Source: Chelatococcus sp.
Lineage (GTDB): Bacteria > Pseudomonadota > Alphaproteobacteria > Rhizobiales > Beijerinckiaceae
Length of the DNA: 29,076 nucleotides
Reading direction: 5' to 3'
Assembly (NCBI GenBank): GCA_003248805.1
Contig: QFQY01000057.1
Span: 1-29,076 of the forward strand
In this document: in pieces, positions 1 to 7,928 of the stretch
How positions within the stretch are numbered: position 1 is the stretch's first letter
Layout: each line of letters starts with the position of its first letter
Translations under genes and position numbers: made by a program
Notes under the pieces: generated by a model
The model's input: only the letters and a program-made list of their open reading frames with translations
Database searches by the model: none
What the model was told of the DNA's origin: nothing

Positions 1-464
1 TGCATCGACACCTCGACATCGACACTCGACATCGGCACGCGGCCAAGATCCGCGCGCCACCCGGCTCCGCGCATCCCCTCTGGGGCGTTGTTGCGAAACC
101 CCGCGGCGTCAGGCCGGACGGGGGTTTTCGCGCGCGCACGGATCGTCCTCGGAAACACAGCCTTCATCCCGGGCTTGCCCCGGCATCTATCGAAGGGCTC
201 CGGAGCGCGACGATGGATCCCGGATCGGCGCCGCTTCGCGGCTCGTCCGGGATGGCGGCGCGGCTGGTTCGCCAGAACCGAGGTGCGTCGGGCAGCGCCG
301 GCCATCCCGCCCACCTCAATGCGCCCGCACCACGCATAAATGGACGGCCTCGTTCAGCGCTTCATCGGCGATACGGGGAACAGGCCGAGCGCGTCCTTCG
401 CCATCCTGGCGGAATGCTCGGCTCCGTGGCTACGTCGCTCCCGACCCAAGTCCGCCCCTCTCCC
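1..464. other. non-coding left edge with simple and dispersed repeats
   Basis: I see no convincing gene here; the open frames have shadow-like Arg/Pro/Ala-rich compositions. Bases 1-32 are a short low-complexity run built on the hexamer TCGACA, repeated with small interruptions. Bases about 150-255 hold palindromic intergenic repeat sequence (CTTCATCCCGGG and GATGGATCCCGG modules) described separately. The stretch lies downstream of the acyl-CoA ligase that ends at 465, and no clear intrinsic terminator for that gene is visible. Confidence 0.6.
212..255. repeat. dispersed palindromic repeat, left copy
   Basis: The reverse complement of this segment matches 28997-29041 with only a few substitutions and a one-base length difference. 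Both carry the core GGCGCCGATCCGG between CCAT..CCGGAC and GATCCATC/AATCCATC ends. A shared motif CGAAGGGC followed by GATGGATCCCGG occurs at 191-222 and again at 29041-29072 in the same orientation, so each copy is part of a longer multi-module element. Families of this kind are scattered between genes in many Hyphomicrobiales genomes. No protein of its own is apparent. Confidence 0.7.
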
Positions 465-2093
465 TCACAACCCCCTTGCCATCTCCCGCAGCCGGAACTT
501 CTGGATCTTGCCGGTCGAGGTCTTGGGGACTTCGGCGAAGACGACCGTGCGCGGGCATTTGAAAGCGGCCAGATGCTCGCGGCACCAGGCGACGATCTCG
601 GCCTCGGTCGCGCTCGCGCCGGGCTTGAGCTCCACGAAGGCGCAGGGCGTCTCGCCCCATTTCTCGTCGGGCCTGGCCACCACGGCTGCCGCCTGGACGG
701 CCGGGTGCTTGTAGAGCGCCTCCTCGACCTCGATGGAGGAGATGTTCTCGCCGCCGGAGATGATGATGTCCTTGGAGCGGTCCTTGAGCTGCACATAGCC
801 GTCGGGATGGCGCACGCCGAGGTCGCCGGAATGGAACCAGCCGCCGGCGAAGGCGGCCTGCGTCGAGGCCGGGTTCTTGAGATAGCCTTTCATCACGACA
901 TTGCCGCGGAACATGACCTCGCCCAGCGTCACGCCGTCGGCCGGAACCGGCTCCATCGTGTCGGGGTCGAGCACGGCGAGCGCTTCCAGCGCCGGATAGC
1001 GGACGCCCTGGCGCGCCTTGAGCTTCGCCTGCTCGGCCGGCGGCAGCGCGTCCCATGCGTCGTGCCATTCGTTGACGACGGCGGGACCGTAAACCTCGGT
1101 GAGGCCGTAGAGATGCGTCACCGCGAAGCCGGCGGCCTTCATCGCGCCGAGCACGGCCTCGGGCGGGGGCGCGGCGGCGGTGAAGAAGGAGACCTGCTGC
1201 GAGAAGGCGCGCTTCTCCTCGGGGGCGGCGTTGAGCAGGACCGACATCACGATCGGCGCGCCGCAGAGATGGGTGACGCCATGGTCGGCGAGCGCGTCGT
1301 ACATCGCCTTCGCCCGGACCTGCCTCAGGCAGACATGGGTGCCGGCGACGATCGAGATCGACCAGGGGAAGCACCAGCCGTTGCAGTGGAACATCGGCAG
1401 CGTCCAGAGATAGACCGGGTGCTTGCCCATGCCGCAGGTGACGATGTTCGAGGTGGCGAGCAGGTTCGCGCCGCGATGATGGTAGACCACGCCCTTGGGG
1501 TCTCCGGTCGTGCCGGAGGTGTAGTTGAGCGCGATCGCGTCCCATTCGTCGTCGGGCATGGCCCAGGCGAAATCGGGGTCTCCCTGCGCGACGACGTCCT
1601 CGTAGTCGAGGCTGCCGAGCCGCTCGCCCGGCCCGTCATAGACCGGATCGTCGCAGTCGATGACCAGCGGCCTCGCCTTGCAGAGGGAGAGCGCCTCCTT
1701 GATCGTCTTCGAGAATTCGCGGTCGGTGATCAGCACCTTCGCCTCGCCATGGTCGAGCGAGAAGGCGATGATGGCGGCATCCAGCCGGGTGTTCATGGCG
1801 TTGAGCACGCCGCCCGTCATCGGCACGGCGTAATGGCATTCGAGCATGGCCGGCGTGTTCGGCAGCATCACCGCGACGGTGTCTCCGCGGCCGATGCCGT
1901 GCCGGGCCAGCGCCGAGGCCAGCCGGCGCGAGCGCGCGTAGAATTCGGCATAGGTGCGCCGGATCGGCCCGTGGATGACGGCGACATGGTCCGGATGGAC
2001 GGCCGCCGCGCGCTCGAGGAAGCCGATCGGCGTCAGCGGCTGGAAATTCGCGGGATTGCGATCGAGATCGCGATCGTAGGGCGAGGTCTTCAT
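465..2093 (-). CDS. AMP-forming acyl-CoA synthetase (DmdB/AlkK-like)
   Basis: 542 aa. An ANL-superfamily ligase that activates a carboxylic acid to its CoA thioester via an acyl-adenylate; probably cytoplasmic. The A3 P-loop YTSGTTGDPKG lies at residues 191-201. The acceptor segment FHSGDLGVRHPDGY and the hinge region DRSKDIIISGGENIS are intact. The C-terminal catalytic Lys is K529 in STGKIQKF. Length and sequence style (LPMFHCNGWCFPW after the P-loop) fit the medium-chain/AlkK and 3-methylmercaptopropionyl-CoA ligase (DmdB) group. Substrate cannot be fixed from sequence; short to medium fatty acids or methylthiopropionate are the main options. The ATG at 2093 gives a normal N-terminus. A TauE-type exporter lies 97 bp upstream on the same strand, and a second ligase (PrpE-like) is divergent beyond it. 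Confidence 0.92.
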   Translation of the reverse strand: MKTSPYDRDLDRNPANFQPLTPIGFLERAAAVHPDHVAVIHGPIRRTYAEFYARSRRLASALARHGIGRGDTVAVMLPNTPAMLECHYAVPMTGGVLNAMNTRLDAAIIAFSLDHGEAKVLITDREFSKTIKEALSLCKARPLVIDCDDPVYDGPGERLGSLDYEDVVAQGDPDFAWAMPDDEWDAIALNYTSGTTGDPKGVVYHHRGANLLATSNIVTCGMGKHPVYLWTLPMFHCNGWCFPWSISIVAGTHVCLRQVRAKAMYDALADHGVTHLCGAPIVMSVLLNAAPEEKRAFSQQVSFFTAAAPPPEAVLGAMKAAGFAVTHLYGLTEVYGPAVVNEWHDAWDALPPAEQAKLKARQGVRYPALEALAVLDPDTMEPVPADGVTLGEVMFRGNVVMKGYLKNPASTQAAFAGGWFHSGDLGVRHPDGYVQLKDRSKDIIISGGENISSIEVEEALYKHPAVQAAAVVARPDEKWGETPCAFVELKPGASATEAEIVAWCREHLAAFKCPRTVVFAEVPKTSTGKIQKFRLREMARGL

Positions 2094-2190
2094 GGCGTCG
2101 TTTCCTCTCGCCGAAGCCTTAGCCGCCGGAACCGCCGCGCGTAATCTATCCCTTTTGCGGAGAGAGGGGCGCCGGATCGGCGCGACGCGA

Positions 2191-2952
2191 TCAGGCCGCC
2201 ATCAGGGCCCTGACCCCGTCGAAGACGAGCTTGAGGCCGATCATGAGCAGCAGCCAGTAGATGATCGTGTAGAAGCGTTCCGCCGGCACGCGGCGAACCA
2301 GCCAGACGCCTGCGACCGTCGAGGCGATGGCGACCGGCAGGAGCGCGGCCGAGGCGGTGAGGTTCGCCGTCGTGAACTGGCCGAGCGCGAGATAGGGCGC
2401 GACCTTGACCAGATTGATCCCCGCGAAGAACAGCGCGCCGGTGCCGACGAAGGAGGCCGGCGGCAGGCGCTGCGGCATGACATAGATCTGGAAAGGCGGA
2501 CCGCCGGCATGGGCGACCATGCTGGTGAAGCCGCTGAGCGCGCCCCAGAACGTGCCGGCGGGATAGCTCGGCCCCTTGGCGGGGGCCTGTGCCGCCCCCG
2601 GGACCAGCAGGCGCCTGAGCGCGAAGCCGAGCGCGATCAGGCCGATGACGAGGCCGACGGCCGCCTCCGACACCCGCACCGCGAGCAGATAGCCCGCGAG
2701 CACGCCGATCAACGCGCCCGGGATCAGCGTGGCCAGCGTCCGGCGGTCGAAGTTGTGCCGATAGGACCAGACCGTGACGGTATCCTGAGCGATCAGCAGC
2801 GGCAGCATGATCGTCGCCGCCGCCACCGGCGAGACGACGAGCGCCATCAGCGGCAGCGAGAGCAGGCCCAGCCCACCGAAGCCGCCCTTCGCCAGGCCCA
2901 TCAGGATCACGGCCGGAACCATCGCGGCGAAGAAGGGAAGATCGAAGGTCAT
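2191..2952 (-). CDS. TauE/SafE family membrane exporter
   Basis: 253 aa, strongly hydrophobic, with about seven to eight predicted membrane segments. It shows the family's N-terminal pattern of a first helix followed by GLAKGGFGGLGLLSLPLMALVV (residues about 18-39), and an internally repeated half with HAGGPPFQIYVMP near the middle. TauE/SafE proteins export or take up small sulfur or organic anions such as sulfite, sulfoacetate or sulfolactate; the substrate here is not readable. The gene precedes the DmdB/AlkK-like ligase on the same strand with a 97-bp gap, so co-transcription is possible. Its start region is divergent from the PrpE-like gene across 158 bp. Neighbour context permits, but does not prove, a role in organosulfur metabolism. 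Confidence 0.88.
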   Translation of the reverse strand: MTFDLPFFAAMVPAVILMGLAKGGFGGLGLLSLPLMALVVSPVAAATIMLPLLIAQDTVTVWSYRHNFDRRTLATLIPGALIGVLAGYLLAVRVSEAAVGLVIGLIALGFALRRLLVPGAAQAPAKGPSYPAGTFWGALSGFTSMVAHAGGPPFQIYVMPQRLPPASFVGTGALFFAGINLVKVAPYLALGQFTTANLTASAALLPVAIASTVAGVWLVRRVPAERFYTIIYWLLLMIGLKLVFDGVRALMAA

Positions 2953-3110
2953 CGTTGCCGGAGGTTCTGGCGGGGTGGGCGAAAGTCTTAAGGCCAGCTT
3001 GCTTGCGTGGAAGAGGCGGAATGCTCACGATCCCGGCCGAATTCGTCGCCCGGACCGGCCGGCCGAGCAGACGCTGTAAGACCAAATCCGGCCGAGGGGA
3101 AACGCGTCCC

Positions 3111-5042
3111 ATGAACGTCCCGCATGCGATTTCCGCCGGGCGCCCGGGCTACCACGAGACCTATGCGCGCTGGCAGGCCGATCCGGAGGTGTTCTGGGCG
3201 CAGGCCGCGCAGGCGGTCGAATGGATCAGGCCGCCGCAGCGGATCTTCGACGCCGGCGAGGGCGTCTATGGGCGCTGGTTTCCGGACGCGACCTGCAACA
3301 CCTGCTTCAACGCGCTCGACCGCCATGTCCGCGACGGGCGCGGCGAGCAGCCGGCGCTGATCTACGACAGCCCGATCACGGGCTCGAAGGCCGTCTTCAG
3401 CTATACGCAGGTGCTGGACGAGGTCGCCGCGCTCGCCGCCGTGCTGGAGGAACTCGGAGTCGGCAAGGGCGATCGTGTCGTCATCTACATGCCGATGATT
3501 CCGGAGGCCGTCTTCGCGATGCTCGCCTGCGCGCGCATCGGGGCGGTGCATTCGGTCGTGTTCGGCGGCTTCGCGGCGCGCGAGCTCGCCGCCCGCATCG
3601 ACGACGCCACGCCGAAGGCGATCCTGACCGCGAGCTGCGGCATCGAGCCCACGCGGGTGGTCGAGTACAAGCCGCTGCTCGACGAGGCGATCTCGCTCAG
3701 CGCGCACAGGCCGGCGTCCTGCCTGGTGCTGCAGCGCCCCCAGGCCGATGCCTCGATGCAGGCCGGCCGCGACCGGAACTGGCGCGTGATGACCGCCGCC
3801 GCGAAGGCCTCGGGGCGCAGGGCCGCCTGCGCCGAGGTCGCGGCGACCGATCCGCTCTACGTCCTCTACACATCCGGCACGACGGGGCGGCCCAAGGGCG
3901 TGGTGCGCGACAATGGCGGGCACATGGTCGCGCTCGCCTGGACGATGGCCAATCTCTACGGCGTGAAGCCTGGGGAGGTGATGTTCACCGCCTCCGATAT
4001 CGGCTGGGTCGTCGGCCACAGCTACATCGTCTATGCGCCCCTGCTCGTCGGGGCGACCTCGGTGCTCTACGAGGGCAAGCCGGTCGGCACGCCCGATGCC
4101 GGCGTGTTCTGGCGTGTCGCGGCGGAGCATGGCGTCAACGTGCTCTTCACGGCGCCGACGGCCTTCCGCGCGATCCGCCGGGAGGACCCGGACGCCGATC
4201 TGCTGAAGGGCTACGACCTCTCGCGTTTCCGCGCGCTCTTCCTGGCGGGCGAGCGGGCCGATCCCGAGACGCTACATTGGGCGGAGAAGGTGCTGAAGGT
4301 CCCCGTCATCGACCATTGGTGGCAGACGGAGACCGGGTCCTGCATCGCCGGCAATCCGCTGGGGCTCGGGCTCCTGCCGGTGAAGGCGGGTTCGCCGACC
4401 GTGCCCATGCCGGGCTACGAGTTGCATTGCGTCGACGAGGGCGGACAGCCGGTGCCGGCCGGCGTGATGGGCTCCATCGTCATCAAGCTGCCGCTGCCGC
4501 CCTGCGCGCTGCCGACGCTCTGGCAGGCCGACGAGCGCTTCAGGGAGGCCTATCTCGCGACTTTCCCCGGCTACTACACCACCTCCGACGCCGGCTATAT
4601 CGACGAGGACGGCTATGTCTTCGTGATGGGGCGCACGGACGACATCATCAACGTCGCCGGCCACAGGCTCTCGACCGGCGGCATGGAGGAGGTGCTCGCC
4701 TCGCACCCGGCCGTGGCCGAGTGCGCGGTGGTCGGCATCCATGACGATCTGAAAGGCGAGCAGCCCTGCGGCTTCGTCGTGCTCAAGCACGGTGTCGAGC
4801 TCGACCCGGTTCAACTGGAGAAGGAGTTGGTGGCGCTGGTCCGCGAGAAGATCGGCCCCGTGGCGGCCTTCAAGCTGGCCGTGACGGTCGCGCGCCTGCC
4901 GAAGACGCGCTCCGGCAAGATCCTGCGCGCCACGATGAAGAAGATCGCCGACGGCCAGGACTATGCGATGCCCGCGACGATCGAGGACGCCTCCGTCCTC
5001 GGAGAGATCGGCCGCGTGCTGAAGGGCCGGGGGATCGGGTAG
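3111..5042 (+). CDS. prpE: propionyl-CoA synthetase (PrpE-like), AMP-forming
   Basis: 643 aa. It joins propionate (or acetate) to CoA using ATP, yielding AMP and PPi. The N-terminal ACAS_N-type segment YHETYARWQADPEVFW is present, followed by the A3 loop YTSGTTGRPKG at residues 253-263. Next come the TETGS motif (DHWWQTETGS) and GRTDDIINVAGHRLSTGGMEE. The conserved catalytic Lys is K603 in RSGKILR, the residue typically acetylated in this family. Length fits PrpE/ACSS3 (about 630 aa). I place the start at ATG 3111, not at the in-frame upstream ATG 2955. The upstream 52 residues are Arg-rich and unlike the family, and AGGGGA lies 10 bases before 3111. The gene is divergent from the TauE-type exporter and convergent with trcR. 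Acetyl-CoA synthetase activity is an alternative. Confidence 0.92.
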   Translation: MNVPHAISAGRPGYHETYARWQADPEVFWAQAAQAVEWIRPPQRIFDAGEGVYGRWFPDATCNTCFNALDRHVRDGRGEQPALIYDSPITGSKAVFSYTQVLDEVAALAAVLEELGVGKGDRVVIYMPMIPEAVFAMLACARIGAVHSVVFGGFAARELAARIDDATPKAILTASCGIEPTRVVEYKPLLDEAISLSAHRPASCLVLQRPQADASMQAGRDRNWRVMTAAAKASGRRAACAEVAATDPLYVLYTSGTTGRPKGVVRDNGGHMVALAWTMANLYGVKPGEVMFTASDIGWVVGHSYIVYAPLLVGATSVLYEGKPVGTPDAGVFWRVAAEHGVNVLFTAPTAFRAIRREDPDADLLKGYDLSRFRALFLAGERADPETLHWAEKVLKVPVIDHWWQTETGSCIAGNPLGLGLLPVKAGSPTVPMPGYELHCVDEGGQPVPAGVMGSIVIKLPLPPCALPTLWQADERFREAYLATFPGYYTTSDAGYIDEDGYVFVMGRTDDIINVAGHRLSTGGMEEVLASHPAVAECAVVGIHDDLKGEQPCGFVVLKHGVELDPVQLEKELVALVREKIGPVAAFKLAVTVARLPKTRSGKILRATMKKIADGQDYAMPATIEDASVLGEIGRVLKGRGIG

Positions 5043-5076
5043 CGGCGAGAGCCGCACCCGCTCCGCCATGCGGCCG

Positions 5077-5098
5077 CCCGGGCGCCATCGCGCCCGGG
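5077..5098. terminator. GC-rich hairpin between convergent prpE and trcR
   Basis: A perfect 9-bp stem (CCCGGGCGC / GCGCCCGGG) closes a CATC tetraloop, 35 bases after the prpE stop and 44 bases beyond the trcR stop. No T-tract follows on either strand. It could slow or end transcription from both sides, but it lacks the signature of a strong intrinsic terminator. Confidence 0.35.
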
Positions 5099-5141
5099 GC
5101 AGGCCCCGGCGCGATGTGCGCGGTAGCGGTCGCGTTCGAGC

Positions 5142-5867
5142 TTACTCGTCGTCCTCGTCGCCGGCCGGGCGCTTGAGCTGCTTCAGCTTGGCGAAGACCG
5201 AGGCGACGTCGATTTCCGCCTCTTCCTCGCGCTTCGGCCGGCTCATGTCGGCGAAGGGCTGGTCGCTATGGGCGGGGGCGGGAGCGGTCGTCTCCTCGGC
5301 CGGCAGCAGCGTCGAGCCGATCTCCGCGACCATCGCAGGGCGGTCCTTGGCGGCGCGGCCGACCTCGAAGTCGAGATCGATCTGCGAGCAGAGGCCGAGG
5401 CTGACGGGGTCGATCGGCGTCAGCGTCTGGGCGTTCCAGTGCGTGCGGTCGCGAATCTGGGCGATGGTCGCCTTGGTCGTGCCGATCAGCCGGATGATCT
5501 GCGCGTCCTTGAGCTCGGGGTGGCTGCGCAGCAGCCAGAGGATCGCGTTCGGACGGTCCTGGCGCTTCGAGACCGGCGTGTAGCGCGGGCCCTTGGCCTT
5601 CTTCATCTCCGGCACCTTCACCTTGCGCTCGGCGAGCTTGAGGTGATGGTTCGGGTTCTTGGCGGCGCGCTCGAGCTCCTCGCGGGTGAGCTGGCCGGAG
5701 GTGATCGGGTCGAGGCCCTTGATGCCGGCCGCGACCTCGCCATCGGCGATGCCGCGCACTTCGAGCGGGTGCAGCTTGCAGAACTCGGCGATCTGCTCGA
5801 AGGTCAGCGACGTATTCTCGACCAGCCAGACCGCGGTGGCCTTGGGCATCAGCGGCGTTTGTGACAC
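5142..5867 (-). CDS. trcR: DUF1013 family cell-cycle regulator TrcR
   Basis: 241 aa. It matches the DUF1013 family, restricted largely to alphaproteobacteria and named in genome annotation as the cell-cycle transcriptional regulator TrcR. The conserved core runs from about residue 5 (MPKATAVWLVENTSLTFEQ) to about 180. It contains the helix-turn-helix-like segment NAILWLLRSHPELKDAQIIRLIGTTKATIAQIRDRTHWN in two helical blocks. The C-terminal 50 residues are acidic and low-complexity, ending in DEDDE. I accept the GTG start at 5867 because GAGGAG sits 8 bases upstream; the alternative ATG at 5849 would cut conserved sequence. A sigma70-type promoter and a hairpin lie upstream. Presence in the same window as rcdA is notable, although the two are about 2.6 kb apart. 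Confidence 0.88.
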   Translation of the reverse strand: MSQTPLMPKATAVWLVENTSLTFEQIAEFCKLHPLEVRGIADGEVAAGIKGLDPITSGQLTREELERAAKNPNHHLKLAERKVKVPEMKKAKGPRYTPVSKRQDRPNAILWLLRSHPELKDAQIIRLIGTTKATIAQIRDRTHWNAQTLTPIDPVSLGLCSQIDLDFEVGRAAKDRPAMVAEIGSTLLPAEETTAPAPAHSDQPFADMSRPKREEEAEIDVASVFAKLKQLKRPAGDEDDE

Positions 5868-5951
5868 GGGTCAGTCTCCTCGCTTTCCGGGCGGCCTTTC
5901 GGCCGGGCCACGGCGCGGACATAAGCTCTCATGCGCCGACCGGCCTCCCCG

Positions 5952-5992
5952 GCCGGCCATCCAAATCATCGACGATGAACAGGATGGCCGGC
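5952..5992 (-). other. nested hairpin at the 5' end of the trcR leader
   Basis: An 11-bp perfect outer stem (GCCGGCCATCC at 5952-5962 with GGATGGCCGGC at 5982-5992) encloses a second hairpin. The inner hairpin is TCATCG-A-CGATGA (5966-5978). If transcription starts about 7 bases after the -10 box at 5993-5998, the trcR mRNA begins inside this element. The transcript would then retain at least CCAUCC/GGAUGG plus the inner stem at its 5' end. It could alter mRNA stability or act as a binding site for a regulator of the DNA. I do not recognise a riboswitch class. Confidence 0.55.
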
Positions 5993-6021
5993 GTTATAGG
6001 CGAGGGCGCGGCGGCTGTCCA
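5993..6021 (-). promoter_or_regulatory. predicted sigma70-type promoter of trcR
   Basis: Reading the minus strand, TGGACA (6016-6021) is followed after exactly 17 bases by TATAAC (5993-5998), close to the alphaproteobacterial housekeeping promoter pattern. The predicted start is near 5986, giving a leader of about 120 nt before the GTG codon of trcR. I find no TTAA-N7-TTAA or GANTC motif close to it, so CtrA/CcrM control is not suggested here. Confidence 0.55.
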
Positions 6022-6054
6022 CGGAAAGAGCCACGCTCCCGCCCATAACGGCGT

Positions 6055-6597
6055 TCAGCCGACGCGGTTCCCCAGATGCTGGATCAGGGCAATGGCCTCG
6101 CCCGGCGGCTTGCGCTCGATGCGGCGGTAGACGCGGCAGTCGTCCGTCCGGAAGAGCATCCCGTTGTCGACGAGCTCGCGGCGCATCAGCGCGGGATCGC
6201 CGAAGCGCAGGCGCTCGTCGAGCAGTGCGCTGATGCCCTTTTCGGAGAAGGTCTCCCCGCGCGGGATGGCCGACCAGAGCACCCAGAGGCAGAGCTGGCG
6301 CTGATAGGGGCGGCTCGGCCAGCGCGACAGCCGACCTTCGACATCGAACTGCCGGGCGGTGCGGGCGACGCGCAGATGATCGACGGGCTCCGGCGAGGGA
6401 GAGGGCGCGGCCAGCCGCTCATGCGCCGCATGCTGGGCGCGCAGGTGCTGGAAGTTCCGTCGCCCGGCGGCGCGGGAGAGCATGTTCAACAGCTCGACAT
6501 GGCCGGGCAGGCCCTCTCGCTCGGCGAGTTGGGTGCGCAGCGATCGGGCCAGGGCCGACATATCGTCGGTGGCGAAGGGAATCGGTGATCTCGACAT
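6055..6597 (-). CDS. DUF2087 domain-containing protein
   Basis: 180 aa. The C-terminal half (about residues 90-170) has the DUF2087 pattern: YQRQLCLWVLWSAIPRGETFSEKGISALL, then FGDPALMRRELVDNGMLFRTDDCRVYRR. This is a small winged-helix-like domain often found alone or fused to transcription regulators. The N-terminal half (LAEREGLPGHVELLNMLSRAAGRRNFQHL) resembles a short helical domain that commonly precedes DUF2087. A DNA-binding or regulatory role is inference. The gene lies upstream of trcR on the same strand, but trcR has its own promoter in the 187-bp gap. The ATG at 6597 is the natural start. Confidence 0.8.
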   Translation of the reverse strand: MSRSPIPFATDDMSALARSLRTQLAEREGLPGHVELLNMLSRAAGRRNFQHLRAQHAAHERLAAPSPSPEPVDHLRVARTARQFDVEGRLSRWPSRPYQRQLCLWVLWSAIPRGETFSEKGISALLDERLRFGDPALMRRELVDNGMLFRTDDCRVYRRIERKPPGEAIALIQHLGNRVG

Positions 6598-6783
6598 CTC
6601 TCATCCTCGATGGCGGCCGCTTCCCGGAGGAAGTGTCGTGGTCACCGTCTTGCGACCCGGCCAAGGACAAGGCTGTCGGGTGACAATCATCGAGATCGCA
6701 GGTTTAGCTTCCCTCGCGGGATCGGTGACGCCTGGGTGAACTGCGGACCCTGTGGCGTCACCTATCGGCAGCGGGGGCGCAGA

Positions 6784-7794
6784 TCAAGCCTTTCCGGTCA
6801 GCAGCACGATCTTGCCGACATGGGTGCTGCTTTCCATCAGCCGGTGCGCCTCGGCGGCCTGCGCGAGCGGGAAGGTCGCATGGATCACCGGCTTGCAGCG
6901 CCCGGCCGCCAGCAGGGGCCAGACCTTCGCTTCGAAGTCCGCCGCGATCTCGGCCTTCTCGCCGATGGTGCGCGGCCGCAGCGTCGAGCCGGTATGGGTC
7001 AGCCGCTTGAGCATCAGGCGGCTGAAATTCACCTGCGCCTTGGGGCCCGCGAGGAAGGCGATCTGGGCGATGCGGCCCTGGTCGGCGGCGGCCTCGTAGT
7101 TGCGGTCGATATAGTCGCCGCCGACCATGTCGAGGATGAGGTCGGCGCCGCGTCCGCCGGTTGCGGTCTTCGTGGCCTCGACGAAATCCTGCGTGCGATA
7201 GTTGATCGCGTGGTCGGCGCCGAGTTCGCGGCAGGCGGCGCATTTCTCGTCCGAGCCGGCCGTCGCCAGCACGGTCGCGCCGAAGGCCTTGGCGAGCTGG
7301 ATCGCCGTGGTGCCGATGCCCGAGGTGCCGCCATGGACGAGAAACGTCTCGCCGGCCTTCAGTCCGCCGCGCCGGAAGACGTTGACCCAGACGGTGAAGA
7401 AGGTCTCGGGGATCGCGCCTGCCTCGACCAGCGACAACCCGACCGGAACCGGCAATGCGTTGCTCTCATGGACCGCCGCATAGTCGGCGTAGCCGCCGCC
7501 GGCGACGAGGCCGCAGACCGTGTCGCCGACGGCGAAGCGGCTCGCTCCCTCGCCCAGCGCCACGACGCGGCCGGAGAATTCCAGGCCGGGGATGTCGGAG
7601 GCGCCGGGCGGCGGCGCATAGCCGCCCAGGCGCTGGAGCACGTCGGGACGGTTCACGCCGGCTGCCGCGACCGCGACGAGAATCTCGCCGGCTCCCGGTT
7701 TCGGGACCGGACGGGTCCGGGGCTTCAGCACCTCCGGGCCGCCGGGGGCGTCGAAGCCGATCGCGGTCATCGTCTCGGGACTATCGGTCATCAT
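6784..7794 (-). CDS. NAD(P)H-quinone oxidoreductase, zinc-independent MDR (PIG3-like)
   Basis: 336 aa. A medium-chain dehydrogenase/reductase of the quinone oxidoreductase/PIG3 branch, expected to reduce quinones or enones with NADPH in the cytosol. A GroES-like N-terminal domain (KPGAGEILVAVAAAGVNRPD) is followed by the Rossmann nucleotide-binding loop HGGTSGIGTTAIQLAK at residues 154-169. The AGSDEKCAACRELGADHAINYR segment is also present. The structural and catalytic zinc cysteines of alcohol dehydrogenases are absent, as expected. Translation probably starts at 7794 (Met-Met; 7791 is equally plausible). The gene is divergent from DUF1192, and a 20-bp direct repeat occupies the shared 134-bp spacer. 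Confidence 0.9.
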   Translation of the reverse strand: MMTDSPETMTAIGFDAPGGPEVLKPRTRPVPKPGAGEILVAVAAAGVNRPDVLQRLGGYAPPPGASDIPGLEFSGRVVALGEGASRFAVGDTVCGLVAGGGYADYAAVHESNALPVPVGLSLVEAGAIPETFFTVWVNVFRRGGLKAGETFLVHGGTSGIGTTAIQLAKAFGATVLATAGSDEKCAACRELGADHAINYRTQDFVEATKTATGGRGADLILDMVGGDYIDRNYEAAADQGRIAQIAFLAGPKAQVNFSRLMLKRLTHTGSTLRPRTIGEKAEIAADFEAKVWPLLAAGRCKPVIHATFPLAQAAEAHRLMESSTHVGKIVLLTGKA

Positions 7795-7819
7795 CTCGTC
7801 CTCGGCGGCGCTGCGCGTC

Positions 7820-7862
7820 GAACCGTCCGTTCGCGCGGCGTGGAATCGTCCGTTCGTGCGGC
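7820..7862. promoter_or_regulatory. 20-bp tandem direct repeat between divergent genes
   Basis: GAACCGTCCGTTCGCGCGGC (7820-7839) is repeated at 7843-7862 with only two substitutions (18 of 20 identical). The start-to-start distance is 23 bp, roughly two helical turns. The first copy also contains the inverted pair CGAAC-N5-GTTCG (7819-7833). The second copy contains a GANTC site (GAATC, 7843-7847). The location between the quinone oxidoreductase and DUF1192 genes fits a tandem operator for a dimeric regulator, but the regulator is not identifiable. Confidence 0.45.
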
Positions 7863-7928
7863 AGATTGGAGTTCGCGCCGGCAGCCGTCTACTGTGCCGG
7901 GACGATCAGGAAACCATGGAGGTCGCCG

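Noticed and set aside
1..32. CRISPR or minisatellite array at the left edge
   Set aside because: The TCGACA units are only about six bases, irregular, and end after about 32 bases. No spacers or cas genes are present.
88..339. 83-codon frame at the left edge
   Set aside because: It runs through repeat sequence, is Arg-rich, lacks a credible ribosome-binding site and resembles no family I know.
213..2144. Long plus-strand open frame of 643 codons opposite the acyl-CoA ligase
   Set aside because: Its composition is an Arg/Gly/Asp-rich antisense shadow with no recognisable domain. The minus strand encodes a complete ligase with all motifs.
7819..7833. LexA/SOS box in the qor-DUF1192 spacer
   Set aside because: CGAAC-N5-GTTCG has neither the alphaproteobacterial GTTC-N7-GTTC direct repeat nor the Gram-positive CGAAC-N4-GTTCG spacing, and neither neighbour is a DNA-repair gene.
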